A stretch of 64,000 nucleotides of DNA from Tetrahymena elliotti 4EA (lineage: Eukaryota; Ciliophora; Oligohymenophorea; Hymenostomatida; Tetrahymenidae): NCBI GenBank assembly GCA_000231825.2, contig JH720341.1, positions 325,766 through 389,765 on the forward strand. The letters are read 5' to 3'. The translations under genes and the position numbers were made by a program. The notes under the pieces are model-generated. The model worked only from the letters and a program-made list of their open reading frames with translations, was not told where the DNA came from and searched no databases. This document shows positions 14,101 through 26,784 of this stretch, one piece after another; positions within the stretch are counted from its first letter, which is position 1; each line of letters begins with the position of its first letter.

Positions 14101-14234
14101 AGCTAAGTGATAGCATTGCTCACTCAGAACTTTCTACAACAGAATCTACAAACAAATCTCCAACATTAAATTTTGTAAAAAATGAAGCCAAATAAGGTAA
14201 TTAAATTTTATTATTTTAAAAATCAACACCTTGA
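11164..14234 (+). CDS. FYVE-type zinc finger protein with long coiled coil
   Basis: Predicted phosphoinositide-linked trafficking protein. Exons 11164-11295, 11357-11443, 11538-11805, 11843-12003 and 12063-14234 join in frame to about 939 aa. The N terminus is a FYVE-like finger with eight Cys ligands in CxxC pairs (CQSC, CKRC, CSEC, CLNC) and the basic KHMCKRC segment where FYVE has its RHHC motif; the WxxD motif is missing, so PI3P binding is uncertain. Residues about 190-400 are helical with a stretch (FAVFLLLFGQESSVW) faintly like a TBC/Rab-GAP domain, but the catalytic Arg and Gln fingers are not visible. The rest, about 450-900, is a Glu/Lys/Gln-rich coiled coil. The 37-nt intron at 11806-11842 is very short and is the weakest part of the model. 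The zinc finger plus coiled coil resembles EEA1-like tethers (inference). Confidence 0.72.
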
Positions 14235-14348
14235 ATTCTCATAAATTAAGAACTTCATTAATTGAGGGCTCTTTTTCAAAAAAGAATGAATTAAGGGTGA
14301 ATTTAAAAAAAAATTTCTTTTGAAAGGTACCTTAATTTATGAGAATCC
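14233..14348. repeat. Imperfect inverted repeat around the FYVE gene stop
   Basis: The arms 14233-14250 and 14331-14348 are complementary at 17 of 18 positions, separated by about 80 nt. The left arm overlaps the TGA of the preceding gene. It could form a hairpin in the 3' UTR or be a relic of a small insertion; its function is unknown. Confidence 0.7.
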
Positions 14349-16431
14349 ACCATATTTTCATTATTATTTTGAAAGAAAAGAAATATAAATTGATACATTT
14401 TTAATTAAGATTGTTTCAATAATAGTATTTTTTTTGTCTAAACATATTTTTAATAATACAAAAGAAGAAAATGAATGATCAAAAAACCCTTATTTTTCCT
14501 AAAATTGGTTAATTATTTAGTTTATTATTTTGTATTGATAAGAAGTAGATATCCAAATTAATATTAAGTTAATAAGCTCTATTAAATTTATTTTATATAA
14601 TAATTAATTTTATTGATGTAAATTATATTTACAAATTAAATATATTAATTCTAAAATTAGAAATTCTTACAAAATTAAATTTAAAATGTATACAATTTTT
14701 AAAATCTATTTATACCATTTCTTTATCATTTTTTATTATATTTATTTTGTTTCATGAACCACAATTTTTTCTATGATCACTTTTTTAATCACTTTTTGAA
14801 AAAAGGAACTGTAACTACTAACATTTTAATCATATCAATTAATTTTTTTCTTTTAGTTTTGTTTGAATTTTTGATATACCTTAATGAATAATAATTTAAT
14901 TTTCTATTGATGAATTATTTTCTTATGATTTGAATTTTAGAACATAATTTGATTATAATTTATTCTTATCATGATTTCAATAATAAGTATTTGTTATATA
15001 ATAATAATAATCTAAAAATAGTTTGGGTTTATATTAACCATACAATTTAATGAATTGTAATAATATTTAAAAATAAAGAAGGCTAAATTATTAATTTCAA
15101 CAAGAAAATTTTTAATTAAATTAAAATCAAGTGTAAATAAAAGCAATAAAAGAGTGAGGGTCTAATTTAAGACAAGTTGGTTTTAAAAAAGAATTATTAT
15201 TTGTTTATCTAAGAAATTCAAAATTCACCACTAAATATTTTTATTAATTTTAGAATCAAGATTTTTCTAATAGAGAGCTTGACAAAAACTTAAAAATTTA
15301 ATCTTTTGTTATTCTGATCACTGGTAATTTTAACAAAGTGTATATTTTAGTCCATAGACTTTACTTAATCTTTGTTTTGAAAATTATTTATTATTGGCTC
15401 TTAATGTGAAAATGCTTATTGCTTTTTATTTTGAAAGTGAAAGTGTTCAATATCAAATAATTCTAATGGGTAAAAATTTATTAAGAATTTAAATATTGCT
15501 ATTATTAATATTTGGTTCTTCAATAACCAATATTTTAATTAAGTCACTAAAATATGACCATTGGCTTATTAAGGTATTACAGAACATAAAGTTTGTAGCT
15601 TGAAATTAATTTTTCTAATTTTCTATTAAATTTTAAAAACTAAGTATTAAAATTTTTTTTTTTTATATGAAAATTCTTGATTTATTATATACCTTATTTA
15701 ATTTTGTTAATTTTTTAGATTATGTTTTGAAGAAATTGCTGAATAACTTTTTTTCTCTAGGTGCGTGAAAGCTTATTTTAAATATTTAAGTCAATTTATG
15801 AATATTTCTGTTTTTCATTTTTAAAATTTTAATAGGTGAATTAGAATAATTTTTAATGACTTATTTGTTTTAAATAAAATGTTTAAATTATGTTGATAAT
15901 TTCGATAAATTCTAATGAATTTAATTTTGTTAATAATAATGAGCAATTATGTAATATTTAAATTATTTTTTTCTAAGTCACTTACAAAAATCATAAAAAA
16001 ACAGATCAGAAGTTATGAGAGAAAGAATACCTTGAAAATAAATAGAATGCTTAATATTATGATAATTGTATAAATGTAAATAACATATATAAAGAAATAT
16101 CTTTGAATGGTGCAAATAACTTTTTACAATCACATTAAACTGATTAAAGATTTTTATTTGAAAAGTGAATTAAGTCTTTTAATCTCTTTGTGGTATTAAC
16201 TAAAAAAGAAATTCATAGATATAAATTGCAAACGCCAAATTCAGTACATTAAAATACAAAGGAAACAGATTACTAATTATTTTTTGTAAAACAAAACAAA
16301 TAATCAGGCAAAAATAAAGTTTGCTAAATACTTAAAGCCATTTACTAACTCTCTACTAAATAAAACTAAACTAAACTTAAACAGTTGCAATTTTACTAAT
16401 TAATAAATTTAAATAGAGGCTGATTATTGAA
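14349..16431. other. Intergenic, no gene assigned
   Basis: About 2 kb of A+T-rich DNA. A frame around 16240-16430, just upstream of the cyclic-nucleotide-binding gene, is open and protein-like in composition. It could be an unrecognised 5' exon of that gene, but no splice path could be fixed. Confidence 0.5.
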
Positions 16432-19400
16432 ATGGAAGAGTAAACTAAAACATCTACAATAGAAGTAATTAATCACTTATTACATCATTTTAACATATTA
16501 TGATTTAAATATTGCAATTAACTCCTAATTTAAAATGGAACATAAGTAGAATTACAGTTTTTATATATTTATAATACTATTAAAAAAACTAGGATATAAT
16601 TAGGCCTATAAAGAAAGCCCCTTAAATTCGCAGTGACCATGATATATTTTTGATTTAAGAAGTTACTAGAGATATCCCTTTCTTTTAAAAGTACATCTTA
16701 GAAGGAAAGGAAGATGTACATCAAAAGAGCTGTAAACACATGACCTATGAGAAATTTAACAATGGTGATGTTGTTTTTTCTTAAGGTAAAAAAATTTTTT
16801 TCGAGGAGAATTATTTGTATTTTTAATGAATAATATGTATTTAAGTATTTTAAAAGCCATTATTCTTATCATATAAAAAAGAATATTATCATAATTTTAA
16901 TTATTTAAATAGGTGATAGAGGATCAAAATTTTATATTATACTTGAAGGAATGGTAGGTATTTTTATCAAGTTAAAGAATGAATAAAAAAAAGTCAAAGA
17001 GTTGAAAGGGGGTGAAAGCTTTGGTGAGCTCGCTCTAGTAAATGATGCACCAAGAAGTGCAAGTATTAAATGCATTACCGACTGCCATTTTGCTGTATTA
17101 GATAAGAAAAACTATATAACTTTATTTTAGCAGATTTTAGATAATGAAATCAAAAAAGAAATATCTTTCTATCCAGAAATAGAACTGTTTTCAAATTGGA
17201 ATTATAACAAGATGAAATCATTTTACAATCATTCTTTCAGAATCAAAGTTAAAAAAGGAGACACTATAATTTCTGAGTCAGATAATATAGATGCCATATA
17301 TATTATTGCCTCAGGTGAATTTGTGGTAATTCAAAAATTCTACATATATAATTGATTTTTAAGTCTAATTTGCGTTTCAATCTAAAATTAAATTTGATTA
17401 AACTAATAACGCAAAAATAAAAAAAAAATGTAATTAAAAAGTATGACAATAGAATTAGATTTTTTGTGTTATCCTCACTGTGCTAAATATTAAAAAATAT
17501 CACTTAACGATTATCAAAATTTACTAACTATCTATTTCAATTAGGTAAAAAAGAAAATAATTAATCTGAATGAACGAATTCGGTTAACCGAAGATCTCCA
17601 CAAATTAAAGAGATAAAGCTACTTTGCACCAGGGTTATCTGATAAAAGAGTAAATACATCTTAAATTAGTTTTGCTGGACTTAAATTTTATTAATTTTAT
17701 CTTTTCAATCAGTTCAATCACTCTTTTTTATCTTTTTCTATAAAAGCTATTTATTATGAGCAAATATGAAATATTTGGACAAGAAAATACTGAAGAAGAA
17801 GACCCAAAATTTTACTATACAGTTGAATGCCATTCTTTTGAAGGGAATTTAATTTATATAAAAATTTAAGATTACATGAAGATTATTTTGAAAGATGAAT
17901 CACAAAAAGAATACATGTAAAACTATAGCCAGCGCAGAATATAAAGAGTATAAAATAGAATGAAAGAAATTTCTCAAGCTCTGAGTTTTTAATAGAATGA
18001 TGAAGTTCCTGCTATTCCTTTTAATAGAAATAAATCACAATAAAGAACTAAAACCATAATACCTTCTTAGTCTGATGCTGATAAATTCAATATGTGGGAT
18101 ACTGATGTTAAAAGATCAGGAAAAAAAAGAATGACCTGTATTGATGCTTTAGGAGACTAAAATAGAATAAGCAAAGATAATTATTATGAGGGGAATAATG
18201 CTATAGCTTTTCTCTCTACTGATGCAGAAGATTCTACACCATCCTCTAATTTTATAGCAAATTATAAAAATAATCGTTTTGGAAGCTTAACTGTAATGAT
18301 CAACTAACCTTAGAGATCAACATCAGAATTTAGTAAGGAAACAATATCTTAAAGATCCTAAAAAAACTCTATAAATGGATAAAGCTAAATTAATTATATA
18401 AAAAGAAATGGTAAAAATCCATTTTCCTAATCGATGTGTTTCAGTCCTCTAACTAACAATGATATGGTCAATAATAAATTAGATGATGAATCTTATTTAA
18501 AAGTTAACACTCCTTTATCTGTAAATTCCCCCAACTAGAGCTATTCTCCTTAGGTCTCTAAAAGCTATTCCATAATTTAAATAAAAAAGAATGGGAATTT
18601 ATCTAATTTTGGTGAAATTTTTTCACCTGTGAAAACATCAGCTTAAAAAGCAGCTGCATCCTAAATTAACACTTTAAGTTCAATTAATAACATAGAAGAT
18701 GATGAAACATAAAATGCAACATCAACTAAAGATGTCAAAGATAATTTTAATAACAACCAATAAAAATCTACATTAAATCATATAAAAATTTAACAAACTA
18801 CTGCTTCTAAACAGTAAAAGAGATCTCCTTCTTAAGTAGCTATAAATAGTTTAATGCAAAATTAAGGAGAGTCTTTAATAGACAATGGCGATGATGAGGA
18901 ATAGAAAAACAATTTATAACAACAAGGCACAAGCTCACTATATTTTCCTAAAAAGAGTTTAAATAACATAGTCATAAATAGCTAAAAATAGATAAACCAT
19001 GAAGAAGTTATTTAAAAACCCTTAAAAAAATAAGCTTCATTAGTAGAACTGTAAGATTAAGATTATGAGTAGCTTCATCCTCTAGTTAAAGGTTTCCATG
19101 AATAGTTAAAAGTAAGATTCTATAACAAATTTAAAAATGGTTCTATTGAGGATTTAAAATCTCATATGCCTTCTTACACTCCAATCATGACTTTATAGCC
19201 TGATAAGTTGAGCCCAGAAACTATTAAGAACGGAATCAAGCCAGCTTTATTTTTAACTAAAAAAACAAAGGAAGCTAAATCAAAGGAAATTCGTGAATAT
19301 GAATAAAAGTTGAAGTAGTTAATAAAATCCGATTGCTAGGTAGAATTAGAAAGTATATCGCCTTTGAAAATAAAAGAAGATAAGCTACATAAATTGAAAA

Positions 19401-20056
19401 TAGAAAACGCATCTCCTCTTTCAGCAAAAGAAACTAAACAATTTGTGGCTAAAAAGAGTTTAATTAATATTTTCTAAACAAATGTATAAAGCAGTAGCAG
19501 CAATCATTAGATGCAATTTGGAGGTCACTTGCTTAAAAATCTTTTGAAACATGAGAATAAAAGTCCTGAAAAAACTTAAAATTAAAGTCATACAAGAATA
19601 TAGAGCTTTGACACCTCCATAAATTCTCACAAACCCTTTTATTCACCATCAGTGTCAAGTTAAAATAATAATAATTTTGATAAAAATACTAATCTAGCTC
19701 TTTTCCTGCCAAATATAGATAGATCCAGATTTATGAAAAATCCAAGCTTTTTGTTAAAGACGTTTGATAATAACAACAATTCTTTAGGTAATCCCACTAT
19801 TAAACAATTACTAAATGATAGTAATAAATCTTAAATTGGTTAATCAACTTTCTCAAAACAAAACCAAAATTTGTAATAAATCTAAATAGACAATATTAAC
19901 TAAGCTTCACCTAAATTAACAAGTAGCTTGACAAATATAGATTTTAAAAATTGCACATTCTTTATGAGCAACAAAGTTGGCTTCAAAGGATAAAAAGGAT
20001 TCAACTGCTCCCAATTTAATCTTAGAAAAGATAAATTACTGTATTATAACTCATGA
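16432..20056 (+). CDS. Cyclic nucleotide-binding domain protein
   Basis: Probable cAMP/cGMP-binding protein of the expanded ciliate family. Model: exons 16432-16464, 16593-16785, 16913-17325, 17545-17649 and 17747-20056, about 1017 aa, TGA stop. The first binding domain (about residues 40-150) has FKNGD-type beta strands, GDRGSKFYIILEG, and an intact phosphate-binding cassette FGELALVNDAPRSAS with the Glu and Arg that contact the cyclic phosphate. A second domain (about 165-320) keeps KKGDTIISE and a hydrophobic GEFVV strand, but its cassette is degenerate (FGQEN), so it probably does not bind ligand. The remaining 650 aa are polar, Ser/Asn/Lys/Gln-rich and probably disordered. There is no kinase or channel segment. 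The start is uncertain: an alternative in-frame ATG lies at 16500 if the first intron is not used. Confidence 0.83.
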
Positions 20057-21240
20057 GTTATTATGCATTTTGAACAATATAGACCTATTATTTTAAAAAA
20101 GGAGGCTAATCTGTTCTACAAAAAAAAAAAGGATTATTTAAAAAATTGACAAAAATAAATAAGAAAACTCACAAATCTACTTACTAAAATTTCAAAAATA
20201 AAAAAATTGATTTCTTCTTTTACAAAATACACAAACATATAAATTTATAAAGAAACCATTCTTAAAAAAATACTAAATAATTAATTAAAATCTAATTTTT
20301 AAAATTGTATCCTCAAAGGCTTATTTATTTTTATTAAGTAATATTAATTTACTAAAACCTGATACTGTACTTTTTCACCATCAAACTTATTTTTTTATGG
20401 GTAAAAAAATCAAATTATTCATAATTCAGAAACTAAAATCAAATAATACCTAGAAAATTTATTGAAATTGCAAGAAAGAGAATGTTATTTGAATAAAAAT
20501 AATACACTTTTCTAGCTCACAAATAAAGAAAAAAAATATCTACATGCGCTTACTTGTTAAAATAGTAATGTAATTAGTTAATTAAATATTTTTATGAATA
20601 CTTCATTTGATTAGTTAAGAAGTAAAAACTAAATTTTAAATCTGAGCTTGAATATTTCTTTTAAATATTATCAAAGCTTGAATATATAGTTAGATATATA
20701 TAAAAATACTCCTAAAATCTTTTAAAATAAACCATACAACAGTTTTTAATTTAATTATTCTTTTAAATTTCTGAGATTACACTATCATCTTTCTAGCTAC
20801 TTGATACTCCTCGCAAAAAATCCTTTTTATATTGTGTTTTATAACCAAGTTGATTCAGGTAATAATTTAATTAGAAGAACTAAACATTTTTTGAATTGTT
20901 AAATAATGTAAATTTAAAAAAACCATCAATAATTCGCAATGGTAAATAATATTAAACTTTAGAAAGAGAAAACCTTAAAAAGTAAGCAAAGTAACTTGTA
21001 ATAAGTAATTCTTCATGGAATAAATAGTTCTTTTTTCAACATTCACATTTTTTGAATTATTCTTATCTACTAAAAATTTTAGCCTTTTTTTGAAATTATT
21101 TGTAGAATAAATTTTATTTAATGTAATCATTTAGCAGCTTAACTTATTTTTTAAATAGTAAAGGAAATCTCAATATTTTCAATTTTTGAAATTAGTTTAA
21201 TGATTTGTAGTAATTAAGTTTTTGATTTTTTGATGCTATT
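20057..21240. other. Intergenic, no gene assigned
   Basis: A+T-rich interval. On the plus strand, frames at about 20390-20600 and 20600-21057 are open without TGA and have somewhat protein-like composition. They are in different frames, lack a start and match no family I know, so they may be chance or remnants of an old gene. Confidence 0.45.
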
Positions 21241-21762
21241 TCAATTGCTATGTAGCTAGTTTGTTTACAATTTCACACAACAATCTTTCAAGAATTCAAT
21301 TATCTCTTGATGTTGTTAGACATTACTAATTTTTGAAGAAAGTAGCCAATCTGATATATCAAATGTTAGATAATATTCAAACATTTTGTTGTATCCTTTA
21401 CTTTACAACAAACGTGCAAGATATTTGTTATTAAATTTATATCTTTTAATATATTTTTTAATATCTCTAATTAAGTCTTTGTATTTTTTGTTTGGAACAA
21501 ATTATTATACAGTTTCTTTGTTATTTTAGTTTATGAGAAATTTGAAATATGATTTAATAATATTTTTTGTTATGTTTGGATTGTTAATTTAAATTTAAAG
21601 AAAGTCACTCAAATCACAACTCTAATTAAAAAACTTCATTTCATTTAGTTCAATGTCATCTTAATTTTAGCATTAGCAAGTAATCGTTCTGTTATTTTTT
21701 AATATTAATATTGAGAGAAGAAAGAATTTTGAAAAAAATACTATTTATTTGTCACCGAAGAT
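21241..21762 (-). pseudogene. Possible decayed or unrecognised coding segment
   Basis: Reading the minus strand with TAA/TAG as Gln gives about 174 codons with no TGA, closing at TGA 21241-21243. The inferred protein is amphipathic and rich in Lys, Asn, Ile, Leu and Phe, with a stretch ending EIIEFLKDCC. The same frame continues protein-like past the TGA for about 37 codons, as if the TGA were a nonsense change. There is no clear ATG or splice site and no family is recognised. With one stop codon in an A+T-rich genome, a frame this long can arise by chance, so this is a weak call. Confidence 0.33.
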
Positions 21763-22415
21763 TCAATCTAATCTTAGCAATCTGCTTCATGGATTTTCTT
21801 TTCTCCATCTTACTTTTTATGATTAAAATTTAAATTTATAAGAAGAAGGATAGAAAAAAAATTAGGTTACGAAAGCACATTATGCAAGTTGGCATTCAAA
21901 GGTCTATAATGAAAGAGAGTTATTTCCATGAGAAATATGTAAATTCATTGTTTTAATTTATTTTTTTATTAAAAATTTATTAATTTTTTATTATTTTATT
22001 TTTATCTATTAATTGTTGATAGCTATTTAAAAACACACTCATGCATCCACAAATAGGTTTACAGTATGAAAAAGATTGAGGCTACATGGTTTTTAATTTC
22101 TAACTGTTCTTCTATAATAAAGATCGCAGAATACTAATTATTAATAAATTTGAATGATCTACTAATGATTGTTACACTGAATAAATTTTAATGTAAAAGT
22201 AATTTAAAAATCAATTTTTAAATCAAATATATCTCTTCCCGAAATGATTCATTAATTAATTAATAAATAATTATATAAATTGTAAAAATTTACTTCCAAC
22301 AAAATAAATTCACACAAATATACTTTTTTAATGAAGTTTACAATGGTATTTGTAACCTTAATAATTATTTAAAAACGTCTCTTTTTTTTTAAAAAACTAA
22401 ATAATAGATGCTTAA
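21763..22415. other. Intergenic, no gene seen
   Basis: A+T-rich interval downstream of the DDX41 gene on the minus strand. It would contain its 3' UTR. Nothing else is supported. Confidence 0.55.
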
Positions 22416-24941
22416 TCAATCTTTCTTAGTTTATTAGATGCTTACTTTTAATGGGTGTTAGTCAGGTAGATATTATTTTAGCTCTTCTTTGGAGCTTTAT
22501 TAGGCACTAACAGTCAGAGCCTTCATCTTTTACTGTTCTAGTTTATTGCAATTATGAATAGTATGACCTAAACCACCACAAAATCCACACCCACCACTCT
22601 AGCTATCGTGAGTGATTTACTTTAAGAAATGTGGGATAGGCTATTTAGCTTCTATTAAAAGCATCTTTAAATCACTTAATATATTTTCATCTTATTGCTT
22701 GTTTACAAAAGTAGTTGCTCTCCCCGTTTTACCCTGTCTTCCAGTTCTTCCGATTCTGTGAACATAACTTTCGATCTAGTTAATTAATTAATTTAAAAAT
22801 TTAATTACAGTGATTTCTATATTGAATCTTTAAAATTACTTCTTTTGGCATATCGAAGTTAATTACATGCTAAACGTTAGGAAAATCTAAACCTTTAGCA
22901 CCAATATCAGTTGCAACCAAAACATCTTTCTAACTCTATTAAAATTCCTTCATCGCTTTTGTTCTTTCTTCCTATTCTAATAAAATAGCAAATTATATTA
23001 TAAGCAATAGGAAAAAACACTTATATATTTACTTTTTCCTCCATGAAGTGAAGTAACATCGATTCCTTTTAATAGTAAATACTCATGAATGTCATCTACA
23101 TCATTTGATTTGTCACAAAAGATAAGAACAGGTGGTTTTGTTTTTTGCAAGCATGAAATCAATTGTTGCAATTTTTCTTCTTATTTCACATATTCGACTT
23201 CTTAGATTACATTCAAATTTACTTAGCCAGCTCTTCCTATATTGATAATGACAGGATCAATCAAGGCTTGTTTTGCAAAATCTTAGACTTTTTTGGGCAT
23301 AGTTGATGAAAATAATAAAGTTTGTCTGGCACCCTATATACCTTACAAAAGGTAAAATTAAATAATTATTCAAATAAATTGGAGGAATAAATAATTTTAA
23401 GAGAGAGCATCTTTAATTTATTTACTGCTTTTTTTCTTTTTTTTCTCTGGTTAATTTTTTAAATAAAGTCATTTAAATTTCTTACGGGTATATGATCTAT
23501 AATGTTTCTAATTTCTTTTTCGAATATCATATCTAGCAATCTATCAGCTTCATCCAAAACTATATATCTGCAAAGATTCATATTAAACTTCCCTTTGTCA
23601 ACCATGTCAGATGTTCTACCTGGTGTTCCTACCATCTTTAAAGAAAAATTTAAGTTAGATTATATTTCGTGTAATAAATTTAATCAGAATCTATCTAAAA
23701 ATAAATGAAATTTCTAAGCTTGAATTTTTCTAATTATATAATTTTCTATATTATTCAATCAACTCACTAAATTTTGATAACATTGATGTAATTCAAATTA
23801 TTTTTTTTAATTCTATTCAAATATATTTTCTCAGTAAATTTATTTTTAATTACCAAATGAACGCCTTCTCTAGCTTAAGCTATTTGTTAAATCATATCCA
23901 TACCTCCTATACTTAAGCAACATCTGATTTAAGGATATCCTACTTCTTAGAGCTTTTGACTATAATAGCAGGCTAGGTCATATGTTTAAATTGCAAGTTC
24001 GTGCTATAAAGTATTTTTTTTATAGTTCAATATTTATGATAAAGCTTTAAAAATATTACTGATGGGACTATAATAATAGCTAAAGGACCTTCATTTCTGA
24101 ATAATGGCATATTCATCTCTTACTCTATAGCCATAATCAAAGCTGGTAATAAGAAAACTATTGTTTTACCTTACCCAGTAGGAGCTATTCCTATCATATC
24201 TCTACCAAGCAATCTGTATGGAAATTTTTATTTAGAATTAAAAGTAAGATGATAAATAATAAATTTAATACACTGTTGGCAGTCCTACCATTTAAATAGC
24301 TGTTGGCTTTCTAACTTTTTTTTCTTTTAAAACTCCTATTATTTTCTTAGGAAGTCTCATTTCCTTTATTTTAATTACAAGAAATTAAAATATCCTACAA
24401 GCCAAACAAATATCTTACTTCAAATGATTAAATAGGAGGGGGTGTATTTTGACCTTCCATAAGAACATTATGCTTTTTTAACACTTTAAGTATCTCTCTT
24501 TAATTAACGGTTCTGTAACTCTTTGGTATTCTCCATCTAATTTAGTTAAAGCTTCTGATTGATTGCTAATGTAATATATTTGTTACGTCGTTTTGACTTT
24601 TTCTTTGAATTATTCCCTCTTTTCAATGAGTCCACCCAAGGCAGTATTTTTAACTACAGTCATAAAATTCATGTTGTCCAGTTCTGGATCCTCTATATCT
24701 ATTTCCTCATCTTTTTTTGTTTAAAAATGCATAAATTTTAGGCTTTTGCATCATTCTTTTTTTTGCATTAAAATAATTTCTATCTGCTTGATATAAATAA
24801 TCATTAATATTGATATATACCTTCTATATATTAATCAACTTGTTTTGACTTCAATTCTTATGCTTTTTCTAAAAGAGATTTTTAATTCGATTTTAAGTCA
24901 TTGAATGTGATTTTAGATAAGTTTTATTATGGATTCTGCAT
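22416..24941 (-). CDS. DDX41: DEAD-box RNA helicase DDX41/Abstrakt homologue
   Basis: ATP-dependent RNA helicase associated in animals with the spliceosomal C complex; nuclear role inferred. Ten exons in transcript order: 24941-24821, 24710-24587, 24536-24419, 24363-24272, 24213-24060, 24003-23854, 23635-23486, 23333-23033, 22976-22840, 22775-22416; total 1707 nt, 568 aa. Motifs in order: PPPI..F Q-motif region, TAIQ, APTGQGKT (Walker A), PSHELA (Ia), GG, TPGR, DEAD (II), SST in place of SAT (III), VATD..KGLDFP (IV/V) and HRIGRTGR (VI). The decisive feature is the C-terminal zinc knuckle [14 protein letters not shown], which identifies DDX41 among DEAD-box proteins. The N terminus is shorter than in human DDX41. 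The gene is divergent from the MACPF gene with 243 bp between starts. Oddities: His for Arg in motif Ia and Ser for Ala in motif III. Confidence 0.96.
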
Positions 24942-25184
24942 TTTATATGAATTAGCTTCTACCTACCAAAGTTGATATGTTTGTTTAATATAATAATTTT
25001 GAGATTTATAAATTTCAAAGATATTCAATATTATTCAATCAATCAAAATTAATTGAGAGACGCAAATAAAAAAGAGTATAATACCTCAAGATAGTAAATT
25101 AAAATTAGATATTGTAATCAAATAATAAATAAATTAACTAATTTAATTAATAAAAAAAAGAAAAAGAAGATAACATTATCAAAA
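24942..25184. promoter_or_regulatory. Divergent intergenic promoter region
   Basis: Only 243 bp separates the start codons of the minus-strand DDX41 gene and the plus-strand MACPF gene, so both promoters and 5' UTRs must lie here. No specific element is identifiable beyond high A+T content. Confidence 0.5.
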
Positions 25185-26784
25185 ATGCCTGTCATAATTA
25201 TTTTCTTAACATAATTACTATTAATATTAATTAGCTCAATGCTAAACTCAATCATCTGATCTTGGAAATAGCTCTTCATCCTTTCCTAAAAAATATTAAA
25301 ATAGGCTACTTCAATCTAGCATTATTGATGAAGCTGTCTAAGAGTTGTGTCGTTACCTTGGCTATCACGGAACTTACTGTCCTTATTAGGCTCCTATCTT
25401 TTTATCTTAAAAGAGATAACTTTAATCAGGTTTATAAAGAATGCTTTCATGTGTTGGTGCTTCTTTTGATATTTCTACAGGTGAATTAAAGCTCCCTGCT
25501 ATTTAGCTTACTCACTCAAACGAAGGATAAATTTATACAGATCCTTATTCTGGTCGCTAGTTTGTCCTTGCTGATGAAACATAAGTCGAATAGGTTAACT
25601 TAGATGCTGACATCAAGATTTTCAAGAATGAATTCGAATTAACTAACATATGGCTTGATGCTATTCAAAGAGGTCAATGGTTGGGCGGTGAATATAGTCA
25701 ATCAAAGGATTTAAATGATGTTTTTGAAAGATTCTTCAAAGGAAACCAAGAAACTTCAATTTCACAACTATTGAAAAATGTTGTAAGATTGGCTTTCAAA
25801 TCCGATTATTTAAAGCTTAATAGATTCGCTCAAAGAGCAATTGACTCCTTACCTGAAGACTTCTAACATGATATCTACAATGAATTTTTAAATTCTTGGG
25901 GAACTCATGTTGCAGTTGATACTTATATAGGTGGTATGATTGAAAAGTAAACACTTTTCAAGGACTATGTTTATTACACTCCTTCTTTTACTGGGGGTTT
26001 ATCGGCTGATCAAGTTATTTAAGCTCTCTATAATGAACTAGTTGGAAACCCTGTTGATGGATATTTCTTAGCTAGAAGAATGGTTTCTATTGATCATAAA
26101 TGTGGTGGTAATCCAGAAGATGTTGCAAACTGGGAAAGTACTATCAGCTCAAATCCTGCTTTGTTGAAAATCAATAGATTTATTTCATGGGACAACTTTA
26201 GTGCTAACCCATAAGTTAGAGCAAACTTGAATCAAGCAATTAACAATAGAATTGAAAGTATAAGATAAAGGCAACAAAGTTATTAAGCCTAGGTTAGAGA
26301 AGAAAGAAGGATCCAAAATAATGCACCTAGACCAGCTTATACTGTTTCTGGATTAGGAAGGTTACCTGGAGCAAGTGGTTAAATTTATTAAGTAAGAGAC
26401 TAATTTATGATGAAAGAAGCATCTTAATGTTCTATTGGTTTACCCTACGATACTTCAATAAGCATTTGCAGCTCTGGCAGTATGGCTGATGCAGCTGGAG
26501 TAATTTTTGAAGTTAGATATGAAAGAGATGATAATGGTCATTTTAGAGCTATTTTATCAAATCTCCTTTCTAGTTTGAATGGTTTACCACCTGATTTTTA
26601 TGGTAATTTTGTAGATAGAGGTTGTAGTATAGCTTAAAACCCTACTAAGCCTTAATATATTGACTTAAACTTGCTTCCACCTGACAGTAGTGTATTCAAG
26701 ATGGTTTGTACTGGTTGTGTTCCAACAATCTATAATCTTCCTGATGGACAACAATAATTACAATGTCTTTGTCCAGGGTTTTGA
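25185..26784 (+). CDS. MACPF-domain protein, leader out of frame with body
   Basis: Secreted or granule-type protein of the membrane-attack-complex/perforin fold family; many ciliates have several. The body reads open from about 25238 to TGA 26782-26784 (about 515 codons). It carries the MACPF signature region with NSWGTHV followed by GG near 25894-25940, the flanking helical regions, and a Cys-containing C-terminal part with CTGC and CLC. An ATG at 25185 starts a hydrophobic, signal-peptide-like leader of about 18 residues, but that frame ends at TGA 25257-25259 and is one base out of phase with the body. No GT-AG intron I tried repairs this. Either the gene is frameshifted, there is a sequence error, or the true 5' exon lies upstream. 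No later ATG gives a complete domain. Pore-forming activity cannot be judged from sequence. Confidence 0.8.
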
